Position numbers and translations under genes: made by a program. Under the pieces are notes generated by a model that was given only the letters and a program-made list of their open reading frames with translations, had not been told where the DNA came from and searched no databases. Of a DNA stretch of 64,000 bases, positions 1 to 11,111 are shown in pieces; within the stretch, counting starts at the first letter, position 1, and every line of letters starts with the position of its first letter. The DNA comes from Chryseobacterium herbae (GTDB lineage: Bacteria; Bacteroidota; Bacteroidia; Flavobacteriales; Weeksellaceae), in NCBI RefSeq assembly GCF_025154075.1, contig NZ_JAOAMU010000001.1:964958-1028957 (forward strand). Direction: 5' to 3'.

Positions 1-84
1 CTTTATTCTTTATTCTTTATTCTTTATTCTTTATTCTTTATTCTTTATTCTTTATTCTTTATTCTTTATTCTTTATTCTTTATT
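1..84. repeat. Heptamer tandem repeat (CTTTATT)x12
   Basis: Twelve perfect copies of the 7-mer CTTTATT run from the first base to about 84 and may continue left of the window. The array ends 9 bp from the stop codon of the SusD-like gene, so it lies in its 3' flank. Perfect copies suggest recent slippage. Nothing in it looks coding. Confidence 0.95.
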
Positions 85-93
85 AAATCTTAT

Positions 94-1542
94 TTACTTA
101 TTCCACCACATCTTGACATTGATATGGTCTCCGCCCATCACCTGTACGGCCGCATTGTAATTTTCAGCATTCATGACCTTTGTCGTGGTTGGATACATAA
201 ATCTTACCGGCATTATCCCGCCGTTTTGAAGTCCTCCGTTATTAGGAAGTACAGGAAGTTTAGTCCGTCGGAATTCATACCACTGTTGATGGTCTACAAA
301 AAACAGGGAAATATATTTCTGCAGCATGATCTTCTGCAATGAACCGTCATAGGCCAGCTGAGCATTATTGAAATAATTGGCCGGAACGACAGCGCCCCAC
401 TGTTCTATGATGGATTTAACTCCGGTTTCATAAAAAGTCTGTTGACTTCCGGCGATAATTCCTCTATTAACAAGCTCTGCCATAATAAACTGTACTTCAG
501 AATAGGTCATTATCAGGACCTTTAACGGTGCTTTTGCCAGATTCTGGTTCAGGTTGGAAGGCTGATAATCGAATACGGTTCCTAACGCATATCCGGAAGG
601 AGCTCCTTTATATCCTATATCAACACCTGCGGTATTTTTTGCTTTGGTAAAGAACATGCTCAACCTTGGGTCATTGTTGTTTTTCAATGCTTCTACGAAA
701 AATTCACCTGCTGCTCTGGAGGTTGTAAAATCCTGCGGACGGGCGATTGGTGGCAGGTAAGGTGATATCCCCGAAAGAGAAAGAACAGCACTGTCATTGT
801 TATTTTGAAAAACTGGATATTGTGTTGGATTATTGACAATTTCCTGGATTCTTTCATACACATTCACTTCTCCGTTTCTGCTTAGAATTCTTGTCAGAAG
901 TCTTAATGAAAGTGAATTACAGAACTTTTTCCAACCTAAGATTCCGGTTTGACTGTTGGTATTGGCATTGTAAAACAAATCTGTTTCTGAAAGTGCTTTT
1001 GTAGCATCAAATAGAGAATTGGCTGTTTTCAGATCATTTAAAAGCTGTACGTAGATGTCTTTCTGTTGATCATACTTAGGTTTTAAAATTCCTTCTTCAC
1101 CTCTTCCGGCTTCAGAAAACGGAATATCTCCGAAAGCATCCGTAAGATTGGCTGTGATCCATGCGTTCAGAACCATTGATACGGCGAGATAATTGTTGTT
1201 TTCTTCTTTAGCCGCGTATTTTTTGAGTTCATTGACCTGCTTCAGCCATCTGTAGGAATTATCCCAATATCCGGCTCCACTTTTCTCATTAAAATAATAT
1301 CTGCTGAATGTATTGCCTTCATTAGGAAAATCAAGGGCATTCTGCATAATATCAAACGTAAAATCATCTGCCCTGTTGTAGCCGTAACTTCCCATTTCGT
1401 ACTGGATAGGAGCCAGAAGACTTCCTACGGACGGATCTTTGATTCTGCTGGTATCGGTATTGATTTCTTCAAAAGTTCTGTCGCATGAATGAAGTACGAA
1501 AACAGAAACAGCCAGTGCCAGATGTATGATTATTTTTTTCAT
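94..1542 (-). CDS. SusD/RagB-family nutrient-binding outer membrane lipoprotein
   Basis: This is a 482-residue surface lipoprotein that would sit as the lid on the SusC-like channel encoded just upstream. The N-terminus is a lipoprotein signal ending at Cys20 (FVLHSC). The body has the helical TPR-like character of the SusD-like_2 type, for example NAWITANLTDAFGDIPFSEA near residue 130 and YSEVQFIMAELVNRG near 350, both typical of the family. The gap to the SusC gene is 11 bp, so the two are almost certainly co-transcribed. The substrate cannot be read from sequence and there is no glycoside hydrolase nearby. It could equally bind peptides or glycans. Family assignment is firm, substrate unknown. 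Confidence 0.93.
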   Translation of the reverse strand: MKKIIIHLALAVSVFVLHSCDRTFEEINTDTSRIKDPSVGSLLAPIQYEMGSYGYNRADDFTFDIMQNALDFPNEGNTFSRYYFNEKSGAGYWDNSYRWLKQVNELKKYAAKEENNNYLAVSMVLNAWITANLTDAFGDIPFSEAGRGEEGILKPKYDQQKDIYVQLLNDLKTANSLFDATKALSETDLFYNANTNSQTGILGWKKFCNSLSLRLLTRILSRNGEVNVYERIQEIVNNPTQYPVFQNNNDSAVLSLSGISPYLPPIARPQDFTTSRAAGEFFVEALKNNNDPRLSMFFTKAKNTAGVDIGYKGAPSGYALGTVFDYQPSNLNQNLAKAPLKVLIMTYSEVQFIMAELVNRGIIAGSQQTFYETGVKSIIEQWGAVVPANYFNNAQLAYDGSLQKIMLQKYISLFFVDHQQWYEFRRTKLPVLPNNGGLQNGGIMPVRFMYPTTTKVMNAENYNAAVQVMGGDHINVKMWWNK

Positions 1543-1553
1543 TTTTTTAAGAT

Positions 1554-4514
1554 TTAGAATTTAAGATTTAACTGAAAACCAACTGTTCTTGCAGTAGGAA
1601 GCTGCCCCATTTCAACACCGGGAGTAATCGTGGCATTATCTAAAGTGGCCACTTCAGGATCGAACATGGGGAACTTGGTCCACATCCACAGATTCTTCCC
1701 GAAAACAGCCAGCGTCAGATCTTCAAGTCCCAGAGATTGTATCGTTTCTTTTGAAAAGGAATAGGATATCCTGGCATCTCTGAGTTTAATAAAATCGGTG
1801 CTGAAGCTGTTGGTTTCCACGTTGGCTCTTCGGTAATAATCTGCGTAATAGGATGAAACGGTCACCGCTTTTGTATTTGTACTGTAGCTTCCGTCAGGAT
1901 TCTGAACAACACCGTCTCCGATGATCATCCCACCCGGATTATCTCTTCCCGGAAGCGTAGATTTAAGTTTTCCCTGCTCAGACATTTTGTGGTGCGACTG
2001 AGAATAAGCAATACCGCCGTACTGCCCATCAAATGAAAAACTGATGGTGAAATTTTTAATTTTAAAATCATTCTGAAGACCTGCTCTCCATTTCGGGAAT
2101 GCATTTCCTACTTTCTCTATTCCTGCAGGAATTTCCGTTAATCCGTCTCTGTAAACAACCTTTCCATCCGGCGAACGCAGCAGTTTGTATCCGTACATAT
2201 CTCCAAGGGAACCTCCGACTTCCATTTTATAGAAAACAACTCCTCCTACATTGGAAACTATTCCGTCAAATCCATCAGGCACGCTCATGACCCGGTTTTC
2301 GTTGGTAGACCAGTTTCCTCCGATCTTCCATGAGAAATTTTTAGATTTTACAGGATAAGCATCTACTGAAAGTTCAAGACCTCTGTTCCGGATTTTTCCG
2401 GCATTGATCACTCTTTTAGAGAATCCACTCTCAAAAGGCAACGATACGGGAATGATCTGATTTTCGCTGACGTTCTGATAAGCGGTGAAATTAAAGTTTA
2501 ACCTACTTTTGAAAAGACTGAAATCCATACCGGCTTCGATGTTTGTATTTTTTTCAGGTTTAAGAGTAGGATTGTTAAAAGTAGTTGGTGATATTACACT
2601 TCCGGTAATATTGCTTGCCGTATAATAGTTGTCCAGCAGATAAGGATCACTGTCTATACCTACTTTTGCCCACGAACCTCTCAGTTTCCAGAAATTCAGC
2701 TGATCGCTTTTCAGATTAAAAATATCAGACAGAATAAAACTTGTACTTACCGACGGATAAAAGAAAGAACGGTTCGCTTTCGGAAGGGTGGAACTCCAGT
2801 CATTTCTTCCTGTTATGTCTACAAAAACCTTATTGTCATAGCCTGCTGTAAATAACCCGTAAACACTTTCAACCTGCTTATCACGGGGAACCGGATATTT
2901 CACAGGAATGGAAAGCGCGTTGGTAAGGCTGTACTCTCCGGCCGTTTTTAATCCGATCGCCTGATAGTCGTTCATTACGTACTCATTATACCGCATACTT
3001 CCTCCGGCAGAGGCAGAAAAGCTGAATTTGTTCAGATCTATTTTATAGGAGAATAAAAGGTCATTGTTGTATTCATGATTTTTAATAAACTGCTCTCTGT
3101 AATATCCTTTTAAGTAATTGGCAGAGCTCCACGGCCTTCTTGTAGTTCTTGTTTCATTTAAAATTTCAACACCGGACCTCAGCATTAAACTGAAATTATT
3201 GTTAAACTGATAATCCGCTGTAATATTTCCTGTAATCGTCTTTTTCTTAACCCCATTCAGCATTTCATACGCGATCAAATAAGGATTGTCTATATACGAA
3301 CTGAACGGGTGAATCTGATCTACCTGCTCCTGTCCGTATTTCCAGACGGGTTTATACCACTCCAGGTCTACATTGGGATTCTGGAAAATCATGAAATAAG
3401 AAATCGACTGGTTGTTGTATCCCGTAGCAGGAAGGTTGTCACTGGTCGTTGTATTGTATGAAAACTTCGTTGAGATTTTTAATTTTTTCGTTAGCTGATG
3501 CGCGAAAGACAGGGCAAAATTGAATCTGTCAAAACCTGTATTAGGCATCATCCACTCATTGTTAAGGTATGTAAGAGACGTTCTGAAACTGGTCTTTTCA
3601 TTGGAACTTTCCACAGAAATACTGTTGGAATAGGTAGAACCGGTTCTCCAAAACCCTTTGATATTGTCTTCGTAAGGTCTCCACAGTTGCCTTGCTAAGC
3701 TTTGTCCCTGTTGGGTAGGATCATATTGAAAATAATACTGTCCGGCGAATTTAGGCCCGAATGCACTGCTCGTTCCGCCTGTACTCACCCCATCCGCAGA
3801 CAGTCCGTAAGAATAGTAAAATTCACCGGCTTTATTTTTAGCCAATGTTCCCTGACCGTATTCATACTGCCAGTCCGGCCATTTCAATACCGTATCAAAA
3901 CTTGAGTAGGAATTAAAAATTACATTCAGCTTTCCGTTCTTACTTTTTCCGGATTTTGTAGTGATCATCAAAGCTCCGTTGGCGGCACGGGAACCATATA
4001 AAGCTGCCGCAGAAGCTCCTTTCAAAACGGTTACCGATTCGATATCATCCGGGTTAATGCTGTTTAGGCCATTTCCCATATCGATAGGAACATCACCTCC
4101 GGAACCTGCACCATAAGCCGGTGTATCGGTACCCGTTGTGGAATTTCCCATCGGAACACCGTCTACAACGATTAGAGCGTAATTATGATCCATCATAATG
4201 GATTTTTCTCCTCTGAGGGTAATTCTTGCTGTTCCCAGTGGTCCGGCTCCTGCTGTCTGAACTTTCAGCCCGGCTACTTTTCCTTCCATCGATTGAGCCC
4301 AGTTGTTGTTCTGGGTTTCCTCAAATGTTGCGGAACCTACCTTTTCAGCCACATACCCCAAAGCTTTGTCATGCCTCTTGATTCCCAAAGCAGTTACCAC
4401 TACCTCATCAATGCCTTTTACAGTATCTTTTTTTACTTTCTGCTGAGCTGCCAGATTGACGCTGACCAATCCTAACAGCGACAAAACCAGTAGTTTTTGT
4501 TTCTCTTTACGCAT
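1554..4514 (-). CDS. SusC/RagA-family TonB-linked outer membrane transporter
   Basis: A 986-residue TonB-dependent channel that imports ligands captured by the SusD partner. After a signal peptide ending near AAQQ come a TonB-box-like IDEVVVTALG around residues 36-45 and then the plug (VAGLKVQTAGAGPLGTARITLRG; VLKGASAAALYGSRAANGAL). The C-terminus is a long beta-barrel ending in an aromatic (QLNLKF). The roughly 80-residue carboxypeptidase-D-like domain that precedes the TonB box in many SusC proteins is absent, so this is the short class. It is first in a two-gene operon with the SusD-like gene. Family call is firm; cargo is unknown. Confidence 0.94.
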   Translation of the reverse strand: MRKEKQKLLVLSLLGLVSVNLAAQQKVKKDTVKGIDEVVVTALGIKRHDKALGYVAEKVGSATFEETQNNNWAQSMEGKVAGLKVQTAGAGPLGTARITLRGEKSIMMDHNYALIVVDGVPMGNSTTGTDTPAYGAGSGGDVPIDMGNGLNSINPDDIESVTVLKGASAAALYGSRAANGALMITTKSGKSKNGKLNVIFNSYSSFDTVLKWPDWQYEYGQGTLAKNKAGEFYYSYGLSADGVSTGGTSSAFGPKFAGQYYFQYDPTQQGQSLARQLWRPYEDNIKGFWRTGSTYSNSISVESSNEKTSFRTSLTYLNNEWMMPNTGFDRFNFALSFAHQLTKKLKISTKFSYNTTTSDNLPATGYNNQSISYFMIFQNPNVDLEWYKPVWKYGQEQVDQIHPFSSYIDNPYLIAYEMLNGVKKKTITGNITADYQFNNNFSLMLRSGVEILNETRTTRRPWSSANYLKGYYREQFIKNHEYNNDLLFSYKIDLNKFSFSASAGGSMRYNEYVMNDYQAIGLKTAGEYSLTNALSIPVKYPVPRDKQVESVYGLFTAGYDNKVFVDITGRNDWSSTLPKANRSFFYPSVSTSFILSDIFNLKSDQLNFWKLRGSWAKVGIDSDPYLLDNYYTASNITGSVISPTTFNNPTLKPEKNTNIEAGMDFSLFKSRLNFNFTAYQNVSENQIIPVSLPFESGFSKRVINAGKIRNRGLELSVDAYPVKSKNFSWKIGGNWSTNENRVMSVPDGFDGIVSNVGGVVFYKMEVGGSLGDMYGYKLLRSPDGKVVYRDGLTEIPAGIEKVGNAFPKWRAGLQNDFKIKNFTISFSFDGQYGGIAYSQSHHKMSEQGKLKSTLPGRDNPGGMIIGDGVVQNPDGSYSTNTKAVTVSSYYADYYRRANVETNSFSTDFIKLRDARISYSFSKETIQSLGLEDLTLAVFGKNLWMWTKFPMFDPEVATLDNATITPGVEMGQLPTARTVGFQLNLKF

Positions 4515-4530
4515 ATCCTTTTTGTTTGCG

Positions 4531-4538
4531 CAAAATTA
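4531..4538 (-). promoter_or_regulatory. Candidate Bacteroidota -7 promoter element for susC
   Basis: On the minus strand the sequence reads TAATTTTG, matching the Bacteroidota -7 consensus TAnnTTTG, 17 bp before the susC-like ATG. No convincing -33 TTG is seen. The rest of the 340-bp gap to the next gene is AT-rich and shows only the terminator listed separately. Confidence 0.4.
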
Positions 4539-4775
4539 GAACGACATTACGGGCATGGCTTTAACATCGTTTTAACATTTATTAAAATAATATTAAACAA
4601 AATATGAACGTATCCTTAACAACATTGAATAGACACCTGATAAACAGCTGTTTAAAAAATTAATGATGTTTAATGCTATTTTACATTTTCATTGGTGTAC
4701 CTTTATTGTCTTGCTCTGAGAAAATAAAACAAAATACAATTAAAACACTGATATACAATCAATTAAAATTAAACA

Positions 4776-4807
4776 CAAAAAAGCCTGTCCCTAAAATGAG
4801 ACAGGCT
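4776..4807 (-). terminator. Intrinsic terminator of the glycerophosphodiesterase gene
   Basis: Perfect 8-bp arms AGCCTGTC and GACAGGCT are followed on the minus strand by a run of six T. It lies about 50 bp beyond the stop of the minus-strand GDPD gene. Confidence 0.88.
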
Positions 4808-4854
4808 GTGATTTTCAATATCAGACTTTTGAAATCTTTACAGAATCAAAGCGA

Positions 4855-5601
4855 TTATTTATTTTTGAGCTGATCAGGAATATTGGTGGTCACAAAACCT
4901 ATTCCCTGATTTTTCAACTGTTCGTATACTGCCGGATCATTGACCGTCCAGGAATTCGTGATAAGACTTAAAGCTTTTGCTTCAGAGATCCATGTTGGGT
5001 TCTTCTGGAAAACGCTGTAATGATAGTCTATTCCGTCAAGACCTTCTTTTTTGATCTGCTCTGGAGACAGTTCTCCATTCAGATACTGTACTTTGAATTT
5101 CGGTTCGAGTTTTTTGATCTCTTTACAGATGTTTAAGCTGAAAGAAATATATTCACTCTGACTTTCCAGCTTCATCTCCTTAATCATTTTAAGAGTCTTC
5201 TGAGTGATCTCGTTTTCTAATTCCTGAGTTTTGGCTGGCTTGATCTCAACAATCAGTTTTAAAGAGCCATCTTTTTTACCTTGTTTCAGATAATCTTTCA
5301 GTGTAGGAAACTTTTCACCATTGAAAAGTTTCAATGCTTCCAGTTCTTTGAAAGATGTTTCGGAGATCTCCATTTCTCCATGGTGTTCGTCGTGGTTGAT
5401 CACAAGAATGCCGTCTTTGGTCATTCTCACATCAAATTCCGATCCGTATATTTTTAATTTCTGGGCATTCTCTAAAGATTGAATAGAATTTTCCGTGGTT
5501 GGCGGCTGTGCCTGGAAATAGCCTCTGTGTGCGATAATCTGGGTTTGTGCCTTCATTAGGACTGTACTTAAAACTGCTAACCCTAAGATAAAATTTTTCA
5601 T
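4855..5601 (-). CDS. Secreted glycerophosphodiester phosphodiesterase-family protein
   Basis: A 248-residue exported enzyme of the GDPD TIM-barrel family, which hydrolyses glycerophosphodiesters to an alcohol and glycerol-3-phosphate. Residues 1-18 form a signal peptide (cleaved near KAQ). The family signature is clear: IIAHRG with His25-Arg26, Glu37 in TTENS, Glu55 and Asp57 in SEFDV, and His70 in INHD. These are the usual metal and catalytic positions. It has its own terminator and lies between two TonB-receptor loci, so it may feed phosphate or glycerol scavenging, but that is inference. Length is normal for short bacterial family members. Confidence 0.88.
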   Translation of the reverse strand: MKNFILGLAVLSTVLMKAQTQIIAHRGYFQAQPPTTENSIQSLENAQKLKIYGSEFDVRMTKDGILVINHDEHHGEMEISETSFKELEALKLFNGEKFPTLKDYLKQGKKDGSLKLIVEIKPAKTQELENEITQKTLKMIKEMKLESQSEYISFSLNICKEIKKLEPKFKVQYLNGELSPEQIKKEGLDGIDYHYSVFQKNPTWISEAKALSLITNSWTVNDPAVYEQLKNQGIGFVTTNIPDQLKNK

Positions 5602-5663
5602 AATACAATTTAGATAATTAAATAAAAATCTTAAAAACGTTTGATAAAGGTAGTGTTTACCTA

Positions 5664-8600
5664 TTAAAAGCTGTATTTGGCACCGATCTGAATCTGGTAA
5701 GGATTCCCGGAAAGAGGCGCTAAACCACTGGTATTTTTAGTGTATTCAAACTGTTTGGTAGCCTGGTTGAATTTTGGAGCTCTGTAAAGTGCCATATTTC
5801 CATAGGATTTATTGACACCCCATTCTTTGTTAAGAAGGTTCGCCAGGTTGAAAATATCAACAGAAAGTTCAAAGGCTCCGATTTTGTCAAACTTAATTTT
5901 TTTAGCAACACGAACATCCCATACACCGAAGAATCCGTTTTTACCGCCGTTACGTTCTGCTATGGCATTGTTGTATTTCTCTACATAATCTTTCAGGGCC
6001 TGTCCTACTTCAGGATCATTGAGAAGCGGCTGGGTAATGATTTCCGGGAAGATGTAAGCAAGATCATTCGTATCTACGAAATCTCCGTTAACATTTCCTC
6101 CTGCTGTTACCGAGAAACGTGTTCCTCCGATTCCGGAATACCTTACTCCCAGCGTAAACCCTGCAATAGTAGGTGAGTTTCCGTACAACACTACTTTATT
6201 TCGGAACTGGTTATCGGAATAGCTCATTCTTAAATCTCTCGGATCGCTCTGAATCGGAGTGGACAATGTCGCGGAATTTGCTACGTTTCCGTTGTATGAG
6301 GTATTGTCTTTGATATCAGACCAGGTATAACTTGCCGTGATCTCCCCATCTTTCCAGTAACGGTAGCTGGTATCCACCACGAATGAATACTGGTTCACTT
6401 TTCCATCGCTTACAAGCTCAAGTACTCTTCCAAAATTATTATTGATTCTTCCTTTTTTCCAGTCTATTTTAGTCCCATTGATCGATGCAGCCGGAACATA
6501 CACTCCTCTTCCACCTTCATTAGCCAGCGTGAAATAAGGATCAGGCATCATATTTCGGTCATAATAGAAATAATTGTTTCTTCCCAAAGCCATATATCCT
6601 GCAATTCCAGCTCTGAATCTTTCGTTAAAGAAATGGGTATAGGAAATATTTGCTTTATACACAATAGGAATTTTTGCATCTTCCCCGGTGTAGTTGATTG
6701 TAGGAATCTGATCCTGCGCCAGTGAAGGAACAGAACTGTAATCTGTTCTGTATCTGTAGAAATCCGGTGTAAGACCTACTGTAGCAGGATCTACGTCTAC
6801 TGTTGCAAGATGTTTTCCGTCAAACACCAGATTGTTGATTATCATATAATTATTGATATCGGAAGAGAAGATTCCCGCTCCGAATTTCAGGAAGTCTTTA
6901 TTCTGCTCATTGAAGTTCCATTCAAACTGGAATCTTGGCTGAATCACAAAAGATTTGATTTTATTATCTGTTCTGATACCCATCTGATCGTACAGCTTTT
7001 GGTTAAACTCAGCTTTCGGATATCCTCCGTAGTCAAACCTTAAGCCTCCCATTAAATCAAGACCTTCCCCTATCTTCGTCTGAAACTGCCCGTAAAGACC
7101 TATGTTCCAGATATTGGATCTTACGGACGGATCTTCCATTAAAGGTACTTCTCTGTAAAATCTGTATGCGATAAGGTTATCAAAATTATACAGATTACCC
7201 AATCCCGATGTTGGATCTTCCCTGAACTGGAATCTTCCGTTCACCTCACTTCCATATATTGATTTTGCACTGGTATACATCAGATCTGCACCGAAAGTAT
7301 ATTTTACCTTATCCGTATTGTAGTATAAGTTATCTACAATCTGGATCACATTATTCCTAAAACTTTCCTGCCCGAAGCGGTGTCCCCCGATCTGAATATT
7401 GGTAGCTCCCACTCCAGGGGTTACAATATTTTCTACAATCGCTCTTGGAACAGGCATTCCTAATTCATCATTCTGATAACTATTCTGGAAAGTATAGAGA
7501 TACTGTGCCTTTAACTCGTTTGTCAGGTTAGGTTTTAAGTTTGACCTTAGGGTTAAGAGTAAGCTGTTGTCAATATTTTTATCATTTCCATAAGATTCAA
7601 AGAAATTGATCGCGGTATTATCTGTCAATCCATTTTTATTCAGATCGTAAGTAAAGTTGTTTCTTAATGTCAATAAATGCTTAGGACTGATCTGCCAGTC
7701 CAAACGTAAAAATCCGGCATCTGAATTTCTTACTTTATCAAAACTTCCAAACTGTGGTGTATTCCCTACCCCGTATTTTTTTCTGGCAATATCAAGAAAC
7801 TGATTCAGTGTCTGTGTGTTTGTATTAAGCCTTTTCTCATCATCCGCAGATTTGATATCAGCTATCTGCAACGGCCTTGAATCTAATTGGTGATCCCATG
7901 CCACGAAGAAGTGTAATTTATTTTTAATGATCGGTCCTCCCAATGAAAACCCGAACTGGGATGTAGAGAAATCGTTTTCTCTTTTGTTTCCTCTGATATC
8001 ATATGGGCTGGAAAGCCAGTTTGTCCTTAAATATTCCCATGCACTTCCTGAGAATTTATTCGTCCCGGATTTGGTAACGGCACTTACCGTTCCACCACCG
8101 CTTCTTCCCAGAGTTACATCATATTGGTTGGTGGTGATTTTAAATTCACGTACAGCTTCTATCGAGATAGAAAACGGTGCACCACTACGGCTGGTTGTAG
8201 ATCCTGCAGAAGTCGGGTTTTTGGCCGTCATCCCGTCAATCGTAAAGTTGGTAGAAGATCCCAGCTGTCCGGATAGATTTCCGCCTTTTCCGCTTAATGG
8301 AGACAATTCAGTAAGATTGGTGAAATTCCTTCCGTTTACCGGGAGCATGCTAATGTTCTTCGCTGAAATAGCGGTAGCGGCTCCAAGGTTTCCGATCTTG
8401 TTTTTAAGGTTTCCGGTGACTACGACTTCTTCAATCTGCTTTTCATCGCCACCTAAGCTCATGTTAACCGTCACCTGGTCTCCAAAGTTGACATTATATC
8501 CTTCTTTCTTTTCCTCGTTCACGATCACCGTATAAGGCCCGCCCAGAGGAATTTCTTTAAAAATATATTCACCTTTCGAATTGGTTTCCGTCTCCGTCCT

Positions 8601-8762
8601 GAACCCTGTAGACTCGTTCACGATGGTTACTTTCACTTTTTCCTGAGCCGTACTGCCCAGTCCGGTAATTCTTCCCACGATAGAAGCCTGCGTAGTCTGC
8701 GCATAAGCCAGTGTTCCAAATCCCAAAAACAATAATCCTAGTACAATCTTTACTTTTCTCAT
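5664..8762 (-). CDS. Oar-like TonB-dependent receptor with carboxypeptidase regulatory-like domain
   Basis: A 1032-residue outer membrane protein. Order: signal peptide to about residue 21 (LAYAQ), a carboxypeptidase-like beta-sandwich about residues 27-105 (ASIVGRITG, TETNSKGEYIFKEIPLG), a TonB box IEEVVVTG about 110-117, a plug (MLPVNGRNFTNLTELSP; GGTVSAVTKSGTN), then a large barrel ending in IGAKYSF. The plug style and lack of a SusD partner match Oar/OmpA-related receptors rather than SusC. It seems to be a single-gene unit. The ligand is unknown; some family members relate to protease secretion or adhesion, but nothing here selects among these. Confidence 0.9.
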   Translation of the reverse strand: MRKVKIVLGLLFLGFGTLAYAQTTQASIVGRITGLGSTAQEKVKVTIVNESTGFRTETETNSKGEYIFKEIPLGGPYTVIVNEEKKEGYNVNFGDQVTVNMSLGGDEKQIEEVVVTGNLKNKIGNLGAATAISAKNISMLPVNGRNFTNLTELSPLSGKGGNLSGQLGSSTNFTIDGMTAKNPTSAGSTTSRSGAPFSISIEAVREFKITTNQYDVTLGRSGGGTVSAVTKSGTNKFSGSAWEYLRTNWLSSPYDIRGNKRENDFSTSQFGFSLGGPIIKNKLHFFVAWDHQLDSRPLQIADIKSADDEKRLNTNTQTLNQFLDIARKKYGVGNTPQFGSFDKVRNSDAGFLRLDWQISPKHLLTLRNNFTYDLNKNGLTDNTAINFFESYGNDKNIDNSLLLTLRSNLKPNLTNELKAQYLYTFQNSYQNDELGMPVPRAIVENIVTPGVGATNIQIGGHRFGQESFRNNVIQIVDNLYYNTDKVKYTFGADLMYTSAKSIYGSEVNGRFQFREDPTSGLGNLYNFDNLIAYRFYREVPLMEDPSVRSNIWNIGLYGQFQTKIGEGLDLMGGLRFDYGGYPKAEFNQKLYDQMGIRTDNKIKSFVIQPRFQFEWNFNEQNKDFLKFGAGIFSSDINNYMIINNLVFDGKHLATVDVDPATVGLTPDFYRYRTDYSSVPSLAQDQIPTINYTGEDAKIPIVYKANISYTHFFNERFRAGIAGYMALGRNNYFYYDRNMMPDPYFTLANEGGRGVYVPAASINGTKIDWKKGRINNNFGRVLELVSDGKVNQYSFVVDTSYRYWKDGEITASYTWSDIKDNTSYNGNVANSATLSTPIQSDPRDLRMSYSDNQFRNKVVLYGNSPTIAGFTLGVRYSGIGGTRFSVTAGGNVNGDFVDTNDLAYIFPEIITQPLLNDPEVGQALKDYVEKYNNAIAERNGGKNGFFGVWDVRVAKKIKFDKIGAFELSVDIFNLANLLNKEWGVNKSYGNMALYRAPKFNQATKQFEYTKNTSGLAPLSGNPYQIQIGAKYSF

Positions 8763-8780
8763 CTTTACAAATTAGATGTG

Positions 8781-8788
8781 CAAAGGTA
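8781..8788 (-). promoter_or_regulatory. Candidate -7 element for the Oar-like receptor
   Basis: TACCTTTG on the minus strand matches TAnnTTTG and lies 18 bp before the start codon. It sits in the 238-bp divergent region shared with ligA. A matching -33 box was not found. Confidence 0.4.
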
Positions 8789-8974
8789 TTTTGACTTTAT
8801 GTACCATGTGTTTAAGAGAGCTTTAACAAATCCTCAACTAAATCATAACATTGTGTTAAATTAATTTAAACAGATGTTTTAAAACACAATCAATCAACAC
8901 GTTAATCCACATTACGGTTTTTTAATGTTTCTATAATATTTTATTGCGGTATTTTTTAATGAGATTAGTTTAGC

Positions 8975-8982
8975 TATTTTTG
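8975..8982 (+). promoter_or_regulatory. Candidate -7 element for ligA
   Basis: TATTTTTG matches TAnnTTTG and is 18 bp before the ligA ATG, implying a very short leader. The -33 region is only a T-run. Confidence 0.4.
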
Positions 8983-8994
8983 CTCAAAAGATAG

Positions 8995-11007
<2,013 letters not shown>

Positions 11008-11026
11008 TATCTTTAACAAATTATAA

Positions 11027-11072
11027 TTAAACCATTGAGATTAGATTTCAATGGTTTAATTTTGTTATTTTT
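11027..11072 (+). terminator. Intrinsic terminator of ligA
   Basis: Twelve-base arms TTAAACCATTGA and TCAATGGTTTAA with a 9-nt loop are followed by a T-rich tail, 20 bp after the ligA stop. It also separates ligA from the next plus-strand gene. Confidence 0.88.
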
Positions 11073-11111
11073 TCACCAAGAAAAGAATAATAAACTAAAT
11101 AAGATTAATCC

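Noticed and set aside
1..84. The heptamer repeats as a CRISPR or coding tract
   Set aside because: Period is only 7 bp with no spacers; it lies after a stop codon.
7927..8535. A long open frame on the plus strand opposite the Oar-like receptor
   Set aside because: It lies wholly antisense to a well-supported gene, its protein has no start context or family resemblance, and such frames are common in this codon usage.
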